A stretch of DNA of 11,371 nt from Candidatus Aminicenantota bacterium (GCA_020355945.1 CP070627.1:9035016-9046386), one strand, 5' to 3'. Counted from the stretch's first letter, positions 1-7,517 are shown. The notes: generated by a model from the letters alone, not told the origin. Program-made: numbers and translations.

Positions 1-33
1 ACAATATCAATATAAAAGGGAGGAATTTTCAAT

Positions 34-1026
34 ATGAACGAATTAAATTTTCATCTTTATGAAGGGAAAGGCATACCAATCAACCAAAGGAACCAGGTTT
101 TACCCGATTATGAACCGATAAGAGATTTCGATCATCCCAAAAATTATATTGCCGGGGAAGGGCTGCGCAAAGCCGTTAATGTGGCACTGGCCCTGGGGCA
201 GCCCCTGCTGGTCACCGGTGAACCTGGCACCGGTAAAACCCAATTGGCAGACAGCATTGCCTGGGAACTGGGTTTGCCTGCACTGGAATTTTTTACCAAA
301 ACCACCTCCACTGCCGCGGACCTTTTTTACCAATATGATGCCCTGCGCCGCTTTCAAGATGCCCAGATACCTGAAAAGAAACATATGAATATCGACGATT
401 ACATCACTTACCAGGCATTGGGCAATGCTATCCTTTTAACCAAACCGCCGGAAGAAGTAAAGGCGTATTTGCCGGAAGAGCTGCAAGGAAAAGGTCCCAC
501 CCGTTCCGTGGTATTAATTGATGAAATCGATAAGGCGCCCCGTGACCTGCCCAACGATATACTCAACGAAGTGGAGAAAATGCAATTTACCGTCAAAGAA
601 ACCGGTAAAACCTTTGCAGCGGAAAAGCGATTTCGTCCCATCCTGGTATTAACCAGTAATTCCGAGAAGAATTTACCCGATGCTTTTTTGCGTCGATGTA
701 TATTTTATCATATACCCTTCCCATCAAAAGAAGAGCTTAAAGAGATCGTTCAAAAAAGATTCTTCGCTTACCCGGACTTTACCGCGGAGTTTATCGAGGC
801 GGCCATCGAGCATTTTTTTGAGATCAGGGACCAGGCCCTTAAAAAGAAACCGGCAACCGCCGAGTTTTTAGGCTGGGTCCAGGTGCTGCGTTCGCTGGAT
901 TTGCAGGTTAAAGACATTAAAGACGGTCAGACTGAAGCTTTTGCCTTAAGCTTTTCTATCCTGGCCAAAACCAGGGAAGACCTTGCCATGCTCAGGAAAA
1001 AATATGTGGACCAGCTCAAGGCCTGA
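34..1026 (+). CDS. MoxR-family AAA+ ATPase
   Basis: This 330-residue protein is a MoxR-type AAA+ ATPase, a class that uses ATP hydrolysis to remodel or activate partner proteins, usually ones with a vWA domain encoded next door. Walker A is GEPGTGKT (residues 62-69) and Walker B is VVLIDEID (159-166). A sensor-1-like LVLTSN stretch lies at 204-209, and LPDAFLRRC at about 214-222 fits the arginine-finger segment. There is no signal peptide, so it is cytoplasmic. The ATG is preceded by GGGAGG at 18-23. The stop lies 6 bp before the next start, and that gene encodes a membrane protein with CoxE-like and vWA-like regions, the expected MoxR partner. All ATPase motifs look intact. The MoxR-class assignment is strong, while the process it serves is inferred from the neighbour. 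Confidence 0.93.
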   Translation: MNELNFHLYEGKGIPINQRNQVLPDYEPIRDFDHPKNYIAGEGLRKAVNVALALGQPLLVTGEPGTGKTQLADSIAWELGLPALEFFTKTTSTAADLFYQYDALRRFQDAQIPEKKHMNIDDYITYQALGNAILLTKPPEEVKAYLPEELQGKGPTRSVVLIDEIDKAPRDLPNDILNEVEKMQFTVKETGKTFAAEKRFRPILVLTSNSEKNLPDAFLRRCIFYHIPFPSKEELKEIVQKRFFAYPDFTAEFIEAAIEHFFEIRDQALKKKPATAEFLGWVQVLRSLDLQVKDIKDGQTEAFALSFSILAKTREDLAMLRKKYVDQLKA

Positions 1027-1032
1027 ATTATA

Positions 1033-3900
1033 ATGCATTCAGTTAATCAAGATAACGGGAAATTCAGTCTGCCCTTTGATGGATTTTTAGCGTATTTGCG
1101 CCGTCAGGGATTTATTATCGGGGTGGATCATCATTTAAGGCTCCAGCAACTTCTCAATTCCCTGTCGCCCGATTGTCAACCCACCGATTTGAAATACCTG
1201 GTATGTCCTATTTTTGCCACCAGTGAAAAACAGCAGCAGCAATTTTACCGCGCTTTTGATGCCTATTTCAAATTCCCGGAAATAGCCATTAAAGCCCCAA
1301 AAAAATCCGCACCTGAAAAACTCGAAAAAAGGGAAACAGTCGAATCCATAGATGAATCGGTTACACCACCGAAATGGCATTACATCCTGCTGGGTATCTT
1401 GTTGTTGATAATGATCCCTTTAATCAGTTACCAATTGGGGCATGCGCCTGAGAGTACAATCGAACCTCCAATAAATGAAAGTGGGAAACCCCCAATTACA
1501 GAAACCCCCAGTGATAATATTCCATCGCAGTATCTGGAAAAACTAATTGCCTTTTTTCGAAAATACCAGTATATCTTTCAATGGGTGGGTCTGCTCTTTC
1601 CTTTTATCATTTTGCTGTTAATGGAAGGTTATAAATATAATCGGCGCAGATTGATCCTGGTTAAACAGCGGGGGAAAAAACCGCCCTTTGTGTGGCCCGT
1701 AAAAGTAGAAACCCCGGGAACGGACCTGGTAAAAAACAAACAGTTTTACCAGGCCGCCCGATTCTTGCGACAACGTTTAACAAGTGATATCACCTGCCTG
1801 GATATAAACAAAACAATTGCCGGTACTATTAACAGGGCAGGATTTCCCCGGATCTGTTTCCGGTCTTTAACCCGGCCCCCCGAATATTTGATACTCATCG
1901 ATATGACAGCTTACCAGGACCATTATTCCCATTTATGCGACAGTATTGTCACGGCATTGATAAACGAGGGGCTTTATGTCAACCGTTATTTTTATGAAAA
2001 AGACCCGCGGATTTGTTTTAAAGAACATAATGGTCAACGGGTCTACCTTTCCGATCTAAAGACCAGGTACAGTGACAGCCGCTTGATTATTTTCGGTGAT
2101 GGGGAAGAATTATTAGACCCCCTTACCGGTGAAATGGACAAATGGACCGATTTTTTCCGGGCCTGGCCGGAACGCGCCCTGCTTACGCCGGAGCCTCCCC
2201 AAAAATGGGACATGCGGGAAATTGTACTGGCTAAGGAATTTATCCTCCTGCCTGCCTCTCTTAAAGGTCTTTGTGCATTAGTCGATCATTTTGAGATGCC
2301 GTGGGAACACGATTTAAAAACCTGGAAACAGACCGATGCCGGGCTGCCCCTTCTCCCCCCGGGAAACGAAGATAATGTCGATATATTGTGGGAATACCTG
2401 GGAAAAGATACCTTCCAGTGGTTTTGTGCTTGTGCGGTATATCCTGAACTGCACTGGGACCTGACCCTATATCTCGGGACTTTGCCCTGCATGCCGGAAA
2501 ACCTGGTCAGCGAAGAAAATGTGTTGCGCTTGATACGCCTGCCCTGGTTCCGCACCGGCACCATGCCCGATGAACTCCGCTGGGCCCTGATCAGCCGGTT
2601 GGATATCAATAAAAGCCAGGCTATTCGTACGGCCATTATCGATTTATTGGAAAATAATCCACCCCCCAAAGAAAGTTTTGCATATGATACCTATCGGCTG
2701 CACCTGGTGGCCCAACGCTGGATGCTCTCCCGCAAAGACCGGAAAAAACGAAAAGAAATGTTAAAATCGTTAAAAACCATCACTGAAAAACGGTACATAC
2801 AGGATTACATACTGTTACGTTTTTTGGAATCGGCACCGAAGTCACCGCTTCTTTTTGTACTGCCAAAACAACTGCGAAAACTATTTTACCGGAACAGTGT
2901 CCCCTGGTTCGGTTTTAAAACAGGTATCCGGCTGGCCTTAACTGTTTTGATTGCAGTAGCCTTATTTCTTTTTTTTAAAAACCCCGATTTCGTTTTAAAA
3001 ACAGGTCTGTTTGTGGTATTTTTACTAATAACGGTTTTGATTACTGCTGCCTTATTTTTATATATTAAACGCCCCTACAAGGACATGCCCCCGGGTATGC
3101 CACCGGACCTGGCGTCAAAAAAAGCCGAAAAGATTGAAAAAGGTTTCATGGAAACGGATTTTGGGGATGGAATCGTTATGGTGTATATCCCGGAAGGCGA
3201 GTTTACCATGGGATCGAATGATTATAGTGATGAAAAACCTCCTCACAAGGTCTTCCTGGATGGCTACCGAATAGGAAAGTATGAGGTGACTATAAAACAG
3301 TATATGCAGTTTGTAAATGATACAAAATCTCATTATCCCGAATGGTTGGAAGAGGGAAATGAATATTATATAAATACAGGGAGTAAAGATTATTATAAAA
3401 AATTTGCATCCGATGAAAATTGTCCGATAGTGGGGGTATCCTGGGAAGATGCCAGGGCTTATTGTGATTGGTTATCAAATAAAACAGGTTTAAACTTCAA
3501 GCTTCCCACCGAAGCCCAGTGGGAAAAGGCGGCCCGTGGAAATGACGTCCGCAAATATCCCTGGGGTGGCCGGGAACCGGATGAAACCTTAGCAAATTTT
3601 GACAGTATTATTTGCAAAACAACACCGGTGGGTTCGTATCTGGACGGAGCATCTCCCTATGGCTTGGTGGATATGGCAGGGAACGTCTGGGAGTGGTGCA
3701 GTGATTGGTATGATTCCAAATATTATAAAAATGCTCCCAAAGAGAATCCACCGGGCCCGAAAAGCGGCCCCTACCGCGTGATGCGCGGCGGCTGTTGGTA
3801 CAGCAGAGCCGAGTTCCTGCGCTGTGCCGTTCGCTACTACGTCAGGCCCTTCGATCGCTACGACTTCGTTGGCTTCCGCCTCTGCCAGGATAATAATTAA
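1033..3900 (+). CDS. Membrane protein: CoxE-like/vWA-like core fused to FGE (C-type lectin fold) domain, DGR target
   Basis: This 955-residue multidomain protein follows the MoxR gene by 6 bp with no clear ribosome binding site, suggesting translational coupling. Residues about 10-82 resemble the N-terminus of CoxE-type vWA proteins. Membrane segments are predicted near 117-136 and 180-198. A vWA-like core follows (about 284-410), with LILIDMTAYQDHYS where a MIDAS DxSxS would sit (degenerate) and LIIFGDG further on. A helical region precedes a second TM pair (about 631-648 and 657-677). Residues about 700-955 form an FGE/SUMF1 domain: FTMGSND, EVTIKQY, LPTEAQWEKAARG, GNVWEWCSDWY, RGGCW and GFRL. 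Four TM segments would leave the FGE domain in the cytoplasm. Its last ~40 residues are a DGR variable region. The paired active-site cysteines of true FGE are not recognisable, so ligand binding is more likely than catalysis. The vWA call is from motif pattern only. Confidence 0.88.
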   Translation: MHSVNQDNGKFSLPFDGFLAYLRRQGFIIGVDHHLRLQQLLNSLSPDCQPTDLKYLVCPIFATSEKQQQQFYRAFDAYFKFPEIAIKAPKKSAPEKLEKRETVESIDESVTPPKWHYILLGILLLIMIPLISYQLGHAPESTIEPPINESGKPPITETPSDNIPSQYLEKLIAFFRKYQYIFQWVGLLFPFIILLLMEGYKYNRRRLILVKQRGKKPPFVWPVKVETPGTDLVKNKQFYQAARFLRQRLTSDITCLDINKTIAGTINRAGFPRICFRSLTRPPEYLILIDMTAYQDHYSHLCDSIVTALINEGLYVNRYFYEKDPRICFKEHNGQRVYLSDLKTRYSDSRLIIFGDGEELLDPLTGEMDKWTDFFRAWPERALLTPEPPQKWDMREIVLAKEFILLPASLKGLCALVDHFEMPWEHDLKTWKQTDAGLPLLPPGNEDNVDILWEYLGKDTFQWFCACAVYPELHWDLTLYLGTLPCMPENLVSEENVLRLIRLPWFRTGTMPDELRWALISRLDINKSQAIRTAIIDLLENNPPPKESFAYDTYRLHLVAQRWMLSRKDRKKRKEMLKSLKTITEKRYIQDYILLRFLESAPKSPLLFVLPKQLRKLFYRNSVPWFGFKTGIRLALTVLIAVALFLFFKNPDFVLKTGLFVVFLLITVLITAALFLYIKRPYKDMPPGMPPDLASKKAEKIEKGFMETDFGDGIVMVYIPEGEFTMGSNDYSDEKPPHKVFLDGYRIGKYEVTIKQYMQFVNDTKSHYPEWLEEGNEYYINTGSKDYYKKFASDENCPIVGVSWEDARAYCDWLSNKTGLNFKLPTEAQWEKAARGNDVRKYPWGGREPDETLANFDSIICKTTPVGSYLDGASPYGLVDMAGNVWEWCSDWYDSKYYKNAPKENPPGPKSGPYRVMRGGCWYSRAEFLRCAVRYYVRPFDRYDFVGFRLCQDNN
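3754..3886 (+). other. Candidate DGR variable region VR1
   Basis: This is the 3' end of the MoxR-linked gene. From 3775 to 3886 it aligns gap-free with 10085-10196 (constant offset 6310), with 86 of 112 bases identical. Of the 26 differences, 14 are in codon position 1, 9 in position 2 and 3 in position 3. Examples are TAC/GCC, AGC/TTC, TAC/GTC, TAC/CAC, TTC/TCC, TAC/GGC and TTC/CCC, which all keep the final C. The constant scaffold codons (CGC GGC GGC; GTT GGC TTC CGC CTC TGC) are GC-rich compared with the rest of the gene. This is what adenine-specific mutagenic retrohoming from AAC-rich template codons produces. The invariant tail GTTGGCTTCCGCCTCTGCC is the likely initiation-of-homing end. 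Confidence 0.88.
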
Positions 3901-3914
3901 TCCTTGAGAGAGCG

Positions 3915-4048
3915 GTCATTGGTCATTGGGGAAAGCTTAAAAGAGCGGTCATTAGTCATCAGTCATTTGTCATTGGGGAGAGCTTGAGAGAGTTTGTCAT
4001 TAGTAGAACTTAAAAGAGCATTTATTGGTCATTTGTCATTAGTCATTG
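3915..4048 (+). repeat. Interrupted heptamer repeats, consensus GTCATTN
   Basis: Ten GTCATTN-type heptamers occur: a pair at 3915-3928, four in perfect register at 3948-3975, one at 3996-4002 and three at 4028-4048. The blocks are separated by related spacers such as AAAGCTTAAAAGAGC and GAGAGCTTGAGAGAG, so a longer unit (heptamers plus spacer) also seems duplicated. The array starts 15 bp after the stop of the DGR target gene. No reading frame of note crosses it. The function is unknown. In form it resembles short tandemly repeated heptamers described in some cyanobacteria, without implying relationship. Confidence 0.85.
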
Positions 4049-4056
4049 AAAATAGG

Positions 4057-4089
4057 AAAACAGGGACTAACGCTTAAAATATGTATTTT
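4057..4089 (+). repeat. 33-bp dispersed element, copy 1
   Basis: This sequence matches 10321-10353 at 31 of 33 positions; the differences are the two bases after ACAGGGAC. It contains ACAGGGAC, then ACGCTTA, then AAAATATGTATTTT, an inverted repeat with 6-bp arms around TG. Both copies lie 100-160 bp downstream of a DGR-target gene, on the same strand. A TATAAT (4093-4098) and a GGGAGG (4108-4113) follow, but no gene starts there on the plus strand. It may be a dispersed intergenic repeat or a shared regulatory site. Confidence 0.8.
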
Positions 4090-4160
4090 GGGTATAATAA
4101 AATGGCTGGGAGGTAAGGAGAGCTAAACAAGATACATGGAATGAGGGGGAAAAGTGTTCC

Positions 4161-5060
4161 TTATTTTTTGCCTTCCAATTTTACCAATAGTTCTCTAATA
4201 TATTGATCTTTCTCGTCGATTAGTTTTTTGTTCCCTTCGATGACTTTATCTTTTTCCGTGATGATTTTATCTTTTTCCGTGATGATTTTCTCCTGTTTCA
4301 TCATTTTTCTTTCCAATTCTCCAAAGGCATTTTCATATTCTCTCTCCGCCATCTCCTCCAATTCCAACGTCCGAAGTAATTTCTTATCACCTGCTGCTTT
4401 CTCCAATTGCTTTAATATCGTTTTCATCAATTCGTCCTGGGGCTCATATTCATAAGACTTTAATCGATAACTGTCCGCTTCGATAAAATTTTCCTGCTTA
4501 AAAATGGATAAAACCCACTCCAGGCGGGATCTCATTTGTAATTTCAATCCCGGTACCTGGATGACATAAGAATTATGGGTCAACTTTTCGATAAAATCGT
4601 TTCGTTCTTCGATGTCTTTACCCCCCAGTACATCGATATACCTGCGGTCAACTTTAATCACTGCCGGTAAGGTTTTTGATATATAGAACCCTAAAAAATA
4701 GATGGTAATAATGGGCAAAGACTCTTTCGATAATGTTCCATCATCCTGCATTACTTCATCGATTTTTTTATATTGTTCCCCCAGGTATCGCCGAAATCGC
4801 ATGATATCATAGGGGAGATTGGATTTTTGTAGTTCGATTAATACATTCTTATGGTGGCCTTGCTTCATCCGCAGCTTGGCAATAAAATCAAGATGATATA
4901 CAGTTAATGACTTTTCGCTTTTGTATACGCTCTCCTGCGCTTTTAAATCCAGCGTCACGATTTCCTCGTCGATAATAGTAGAGATGATACCTTTGGCAAT
5001 ATCGATATCTTCCATCAGGTACTTAAAGACCGTATCGTAGATCGGGTTAGCAATTAACAT
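4161..5060 (-). CDS. Rpn-like PD-(D/E)XK nuclease family protein
   Basis: This 299-residue protein of the Rpn / PDDEXK_2 type is often annotated as a PD-(D/E)XK family transposase, with recombination-promoting nuclease activity known for the E. coli members. The N-terminus MLIANPIYDTVFKYLMED is typical. Candidate catalytic residues are D58 in HLDFIAK and E76/Q78 in VLIELQKS, giving a D...ExQ variant of the motif. MRFRRYLGEQY (about 87-97) is also a family hallmark. The C-terminal 50 residues are a charged coiled coil built of heptads such as IITEKDK. Start ATG is at 5058-5060. A likely ribosome binding site (AAAGGAAA on the coding strand) lies a few bases upstream, and no separate promoter is obvious. 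It lies opposite to the flanking genes, in a stretch holding two other Rpn fragments. The catalytic assignment is by motif reading only. Confidence 0.85.
   Translation of the reverse strand: MLIANPIYDTVFKYLMEDIDIAKGIISTIIDEEIVTLDLKAQESVYKSEKSLTVYHLDFIAKLRMKQGHHKNVLIELQKSNLPYDIMRFRRYLGEQYKKIDEVMQDDGTLSKESLPIITIYFLGFYISKTLPAVIKVDRRYIDVLGGKDIEERNDFIEKLTHNSYVIQVPGLKLQMRSRLEWVLSIFKQENFIEADSYRLKSYEYEPQDELMKTILKQLEKAAGDKKLLRTLELEEMAEREYENAFGELERKMMKQEKIITEKDKIITEKDKVIEGNKKLIDEKDQYIRELLVKLEGKK
4241..4282 (-). repeat. 21-bp tandem duplication encoding coiled-coil heptads
   Basis: Two 21-bp units (4241-4261 and 4262-4282) differ at one base and encode consecutive IITEKDK-type heptads within the coiled coil of the Rpn-like protein. 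The flanking heptads (VIEGNKK, LIDEKDQ) are diverged copies. The unit length equals exactly seven codons, so slippage would lengthen or shorten the coil without shifting the frame. Confidence 0.8.
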
Positions 5061-5075
5061 CTTATTTCCTTTTGT

Positions 5076-5189
5076 TTAAAAGATGAGGATTTCTTTTTTG
5101 TTTTCATCGCCGAAAATTTTTCTAAAGGCCACGTCGTTTTTGGGGTCTACAAATATGAATTCCGGGATAGCTTCACTTTTATCATTCAT
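5076..5189 (-). pseudogene. Truncated N-terminus of another Rpn-like/PDDEXK_2 gene
   Basis: This 37-codon reading frame begins MNDKSEAIPEF and continues FVDPKNDVAFRKIFGDE, a characteristic N-terminal motif of PD-(D/E)XK family transposase/Rpn proteins. It stops after KEILIF, where full-length members continue for 200 or more residues. The stop lies 15 bp before the start of the intact Rpn-like gene on the same strand. It belongs to a different subtype from that gene, whose N-terminus reads NPIYDTVFKYL. The best reading is a decayed relative whose body has been lost or replaced. A short expressed peptide cannot be excluded. Confidence 0.6.
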
Positions 5190-5289
5190 AGCCTAATTAT
5201 AATATTGTTTTGGGATTTTTTCAACCCTCCGGTTATTAAATAAAGAAACAGGATAAAGGGGCAGGCACTTTTTTTTCATTGAATGATGC

Positions 5290-5307
5290 TATAATAATGT
5301 TTGGAGG
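5290..5307 (+). promoter_or_regulatory. Candidate -10 box and RBS for the beta-propeller gene
   Basis: TATAAT at 5290-5295 is followed seven bases later by GGAGG at 5303-5307 and then ATG at 5313. No good -35 is visible; the expected position lies in a T-rich run. The same 7-base spacing between -10 and GGAGG occurs at 10449-10466, implying very short leaders in both cases. Confidence 0.45.
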
Positions 5308-5312
5308 TTTTA

Positions 5313-6350
5313 ATGAGAAAATTGTTATTACTTTTGCTGCTTTTCCTTGTTTCAATCACCATCCCTTTATTTCCTGGAAAAGTTGCTGTCTTCAACCAGT
5401 TGAAAAAGCCTTCAGGATTTTGCATCAATAGTGGCCATCTTTATATTGTCGAATTTCCCCTTATATATGTTTACTCGTTAAAGGATTACCGCTTAATCAA
5501 GAAGTTTGGGAGAAAAGGGGAAGGTCCGGGAGAATTTATAAGATATGCTCGGCTTCATTTTCACCCGGATTACCATATCATCCAAAGCCAGACCAGGTTT
5601 TCATACTTTACCAAAGATTGGAAATACATAAAAGATAGGAAAACCCCCATTACCTTTGATCGAGGCGCTAAACAAATGGGAGACCAATGGGTGGTCTCTC
5701 ATACGGTACCAGGGAAAGATGATGCGAAACAGACAGATTTAACCGTAAATATCTATGATTCCAACTTTAAAAAAATTAAGGAAGTATACCGGCAAAAATA
5801 CTATTTCCAGGTAGGGAAACCCATCAATGGCATCTATTTAGCGGAAATGGGCCGACGATTGGGGATTCGTTTTTCTGTCTGTGATAACAAGATTTTTATC
5901 GAAGCAGAGGGTGGCGAAAACGGGAACATATATGTGTATGATGAGAACGGGCAAAAAATCGATGCCCTTCATCTTGAATTTGAGAAGCTAAAAGTAACAA
6001 AGGAACATAAACAAGCAGTAGAAGACTATTATGTTCTGAAACGCAGCAGACTTTTAGCTATAGTTAAAGCAAGGGGGTGGCTTTATTGGCCTGATTTCTT
6101 TCCGGCTGTGCACGATCAACGTGTTGTGGACAATAAAATATATGTCATCCCCTACAAAAAAAAACAAGGGAAAAATCAATTGTTTATTTTTAACTTGAAG
6201 GGGGAGTTATTAAAGCAAGTTGATGTTCCGGTGGTGGAAGAAACCATGTTTTCCTTTTACCCGAACACCATAAAAAACGGGAAACTCTATCAATTGCTTG
6301 AAAACGAAGATGAAGAGACCTGGGAACTGCATATTACTGAAATTAAATGA
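5313..6350 (+). CDS. Exported six-bladed beta-propeller (NHL-like) protein
   Basis: This 345-residue protein begins MRKLLLLLLLFLVS, a clear Sec signal peptide (about residues 1-22). The ATG at 5313 is chosen because GGAGG sits 5 bases before it; an in-frame TTG at 5301 would place that RBS inside the gene. FGRKGEGPGEF at about 65-75 is the hallmark of the six-bladed beta-propeller family common in Bacteroidota and Acidobacteriota/Aminicenantes. Later strands alternate hydrophobic and charged residues (NIYVYDENGQKID, QLFIFNLKGELLKQV), consistent with propeller blades. No lipobox cysteine follows the signal, so it is probably periplasmic or secreted. The family usually binds ligands or proteins and has no defined catalytic residues. 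It stands alone, flanked by Rpn-like debris, with no evident link to the DGR genes. Confidence 0.8.
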   Translation: MRKLLLLLLLFLVSITIPLFPGKVAVFNQLKKPSGFCINSGHLYIVEFPLIYVYSLKDYRLIKKFGRKGEGPGEFIRYARLHFHPDYHIIQSQTRFSYFTKDWKYIKDRKTPITFDRGAKQMGDQWVVSHTVPGKDDAKQTDLTVNIYDSNFKKIKEVYRQKYYFQVGKPINGIYLAEMGRRLGIRFSVCDNKIFIEAEGGENGNIYVYDENGQKIDALHLEFEKLKVTKEHKQAVEDYYVLKRSRLLAIVKARGWLYWPDFFPAVHDQRVVDNKIYVIPYKKKQGKNQLFIFNLKGELLKQVDVPVVEETMFSFYPNTIKNGKLYQLLENEDEETWELHITEIK

Positions 6351-6447
6351 AGGGGATTTTTTTGTTCTCTTTGATGACTTTATCTTTTATATCTTTTAAT
6401 TCTTCCAGGGTTTTGGTAATGGACTTATCCAATAGGAGAAACCTTTT
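6343..6447 (-). pseudogene. C-terminal coiled-coil remnant of an Rpn-like gene
   Basis: On the minus strand a 34-codon open frame, closed upstream by TAA at 6448-6450, reads DKSITKTLEELKDIKD then KVIKENKKIPFI and stop. At DNA level 6358-6388 matches 4224-4254, inside the coiled coil of the intact Rpn-like gene, at 29 of 31 bases and in the same codon phase. There is no plausible start codon context and no catalytic region. Its stop overlaps the end of the beta-propeller gene. It is best read as the stranded 3' end of a second Rpn-like gene. Low-complexity composition makes this less certain. Confidence 0.5.
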
Positions 6448-6450
6448 TTA

Positions 6451-6718
6451 TAGTGTGTATCGGTAAAAGAATTTTTTCAGATTTTTCTTCAATACGGTTT
6501 GACTTTTTTTTCATAGTGTGCTAATAAATAATCTTAAAGGAGTAGGAATTGAGTTATGGCAAAACCTTAGTTCCGTCTATGATATTGAATATGGCAAGGC
6601 CTGGTTATGTAATGGTCTCCGGGCCGGACAAGGAAGCCAGGGACCATCAGATTCGGTATAGGGACGTTGTTTGGGAAGTTCTTGCCATTGCTTCATGATC
6701 TATCAAGGGAGGTGGATT
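6451..6718. other. Intergenic region without a convincing gene
   Basis: The left part is AT-rich. From about 6540 the composition becomes gene-like, and two overlapping plus-strand frames stay open. One (6579-6698, ATG) encodes 39 residues, including ARPGYVMVSGPDKEARDHQ. The other (to a TAG near 6660) includes IELWQNLSSVYDIEYGKAW. Neither has a good ribosome binding site or a family I recognise. This may be the remains of a gene upstream of the three-gene unit, or a long leader. GGGAGGT at 6708-6714 serves the next gene. Confidence 0.35.
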
Positions 6719-7516
6719 ATGACATCTAATTTTCAAATCAAATTCGCAAGATTTAAACTTAACAAATGGTTGCTGTGCATATATTTATTAATGTTCTTTA
6801 TGCTAATCGACAACTCTCAGCTTTCATTTTCACAATTATGTGATCCTGAAATAGAACCGATAAAAAATTTGACACTCAAATACCAGAAGCGCGATGAAAA
6901 TCGCTGTGAAGGGTTCTATAGCTCCCTGGTCTCTGTCGAAGTTATCGATGTGGTTGGAGTTACTAAAGGCGATTTCTATTTCGAAACCAGGGAAGATGAG
7001 ATTCTTGAACTCTCCTCACCGCTGGTTAACGACCGGCGAATTTATATCCGTGCGGTGGGGATCCCGTTGAAAGTTTACTATCGGATGGATGCATACCTCG
7101 ATGCCGGACAAACAATGACCTGGCCCATGGGGGATGTGGCCTACTTGAGAGAACTTTCATCCAAAGATATCTGTGTTTTTGGGTGGACTGGAGATGAAAC
7201 GGATAAAATCTATATCCCGGTGGCTGCTGCATCAAAACTGGCCCCCGTTACCAATGACGGACAAATACACCTGTATCTTCGCACTTCGGTTGATGTAAAA
7301 AATGTGAAATGGCGGGCTGCAGGGACATGCATCAGCTTGCAAGAAGCTGCGTGGGAGGATGCACCAAAATCATCCTGTCGAGCCGGAAAGCCGATTCAAA
7401 TTATTCTGCCGGCAAATGGTGCAGATGAGCTGTGCCTGGAAGTTGCGGCTCAAAATCAGAAAACCGCTCAATGGTTGAAGAAAAAAAATATCCGGGTGAT
7501 TGTGGGAAAAAAATAA
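6719..7516 (+). CDS. Secreted beta-rich protein of unknown function
   Basis: This 265-residue protein is the first gene of the three-gene unit ending in the protease-FGE gene. I chose the ATG at 6719 because GGGAGGT lies just upstream; a frame-open TTG at 6671 lacks support. A basic N-region (NFQIKFARFKLNK) followed by WLLCIYLLMFFMLI is a signal peptide or anchor, with likely cleavage around residues 36-38. The mature part is predicted beta-rich and holds six cysteines (in LCDPE, RCEGF, DICVF, GTCIS, SSCRA and LCLEV), consistent with disulfides outside the cytoplasm. There is a tryptophan-rich WPMGD/FGWTGD region. The C-terminal segment (HLYLRTSVDVKNVKW onward) could be a separate domain. I do not recognise a family. 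The tight coupling (1 bp to the next gene) suggests it acts with the membrane protein and protease downstream. Confidence 0.75.
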   Translation: MTSNFQIKFARFKLNKWLLCIYLLMFFMLIDNSQLSFSQLCDPEIEPIKNLTLKYQKRDENRCEGFYSSLVSVEVIDVVGVTKGDFYFETREDEILELSSPLVNDRRIYIRAVGIPLKVYYRMDAYLDAGQTMTWPMGDVAYLRELSSKDICVFGWTGDETDKIYIPVAAASKLAPVTNDGQIHLYLRTSVDVKNVKWRAAGTCISLQEAAWEDAPKSSCRAGKPIQIILPANGADELCLEVAAQNQKTAQWLKKKNIRVIVGKK

Positions 7517-7517
7517 A

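Noticed and set aside
2286..2669. A 127-codon minus-strand open frame inside the 955-residue gene
   Set aside because: It is antisense to a continuous, domain-bearing gene, lies in a GC-richer stretch and has no sensible protein features.
3915..4048. Possible CRISPR array
   Set aside because: The repeats are 7 bp, irregularly grouped, with short repeated spacers; there are no 25-40 bp repeats with unique spacers and no cas genes.
4093..4113. TATAAT followed by GGGAGG suggesting a promoter and gene start
   Set aside because: No open plus-strand frame follows and no -35 is visible. It resembles a stray leader fragment.
5301..5312. TTG at 5301 as the start of the beta-propeller gene
   Set aside because: GGAGG lies inside those first codons and is properly spaced for the ATG at 5313, which also begins a standard signal peptide.
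6425..6514. A 29-codon minus-strand frame starting MKKKSNRIEEKSEK
   Set aside because: It is short, AT-driven, without a clear RBS, and ends inside the Rpn-like remnant in a different frame.
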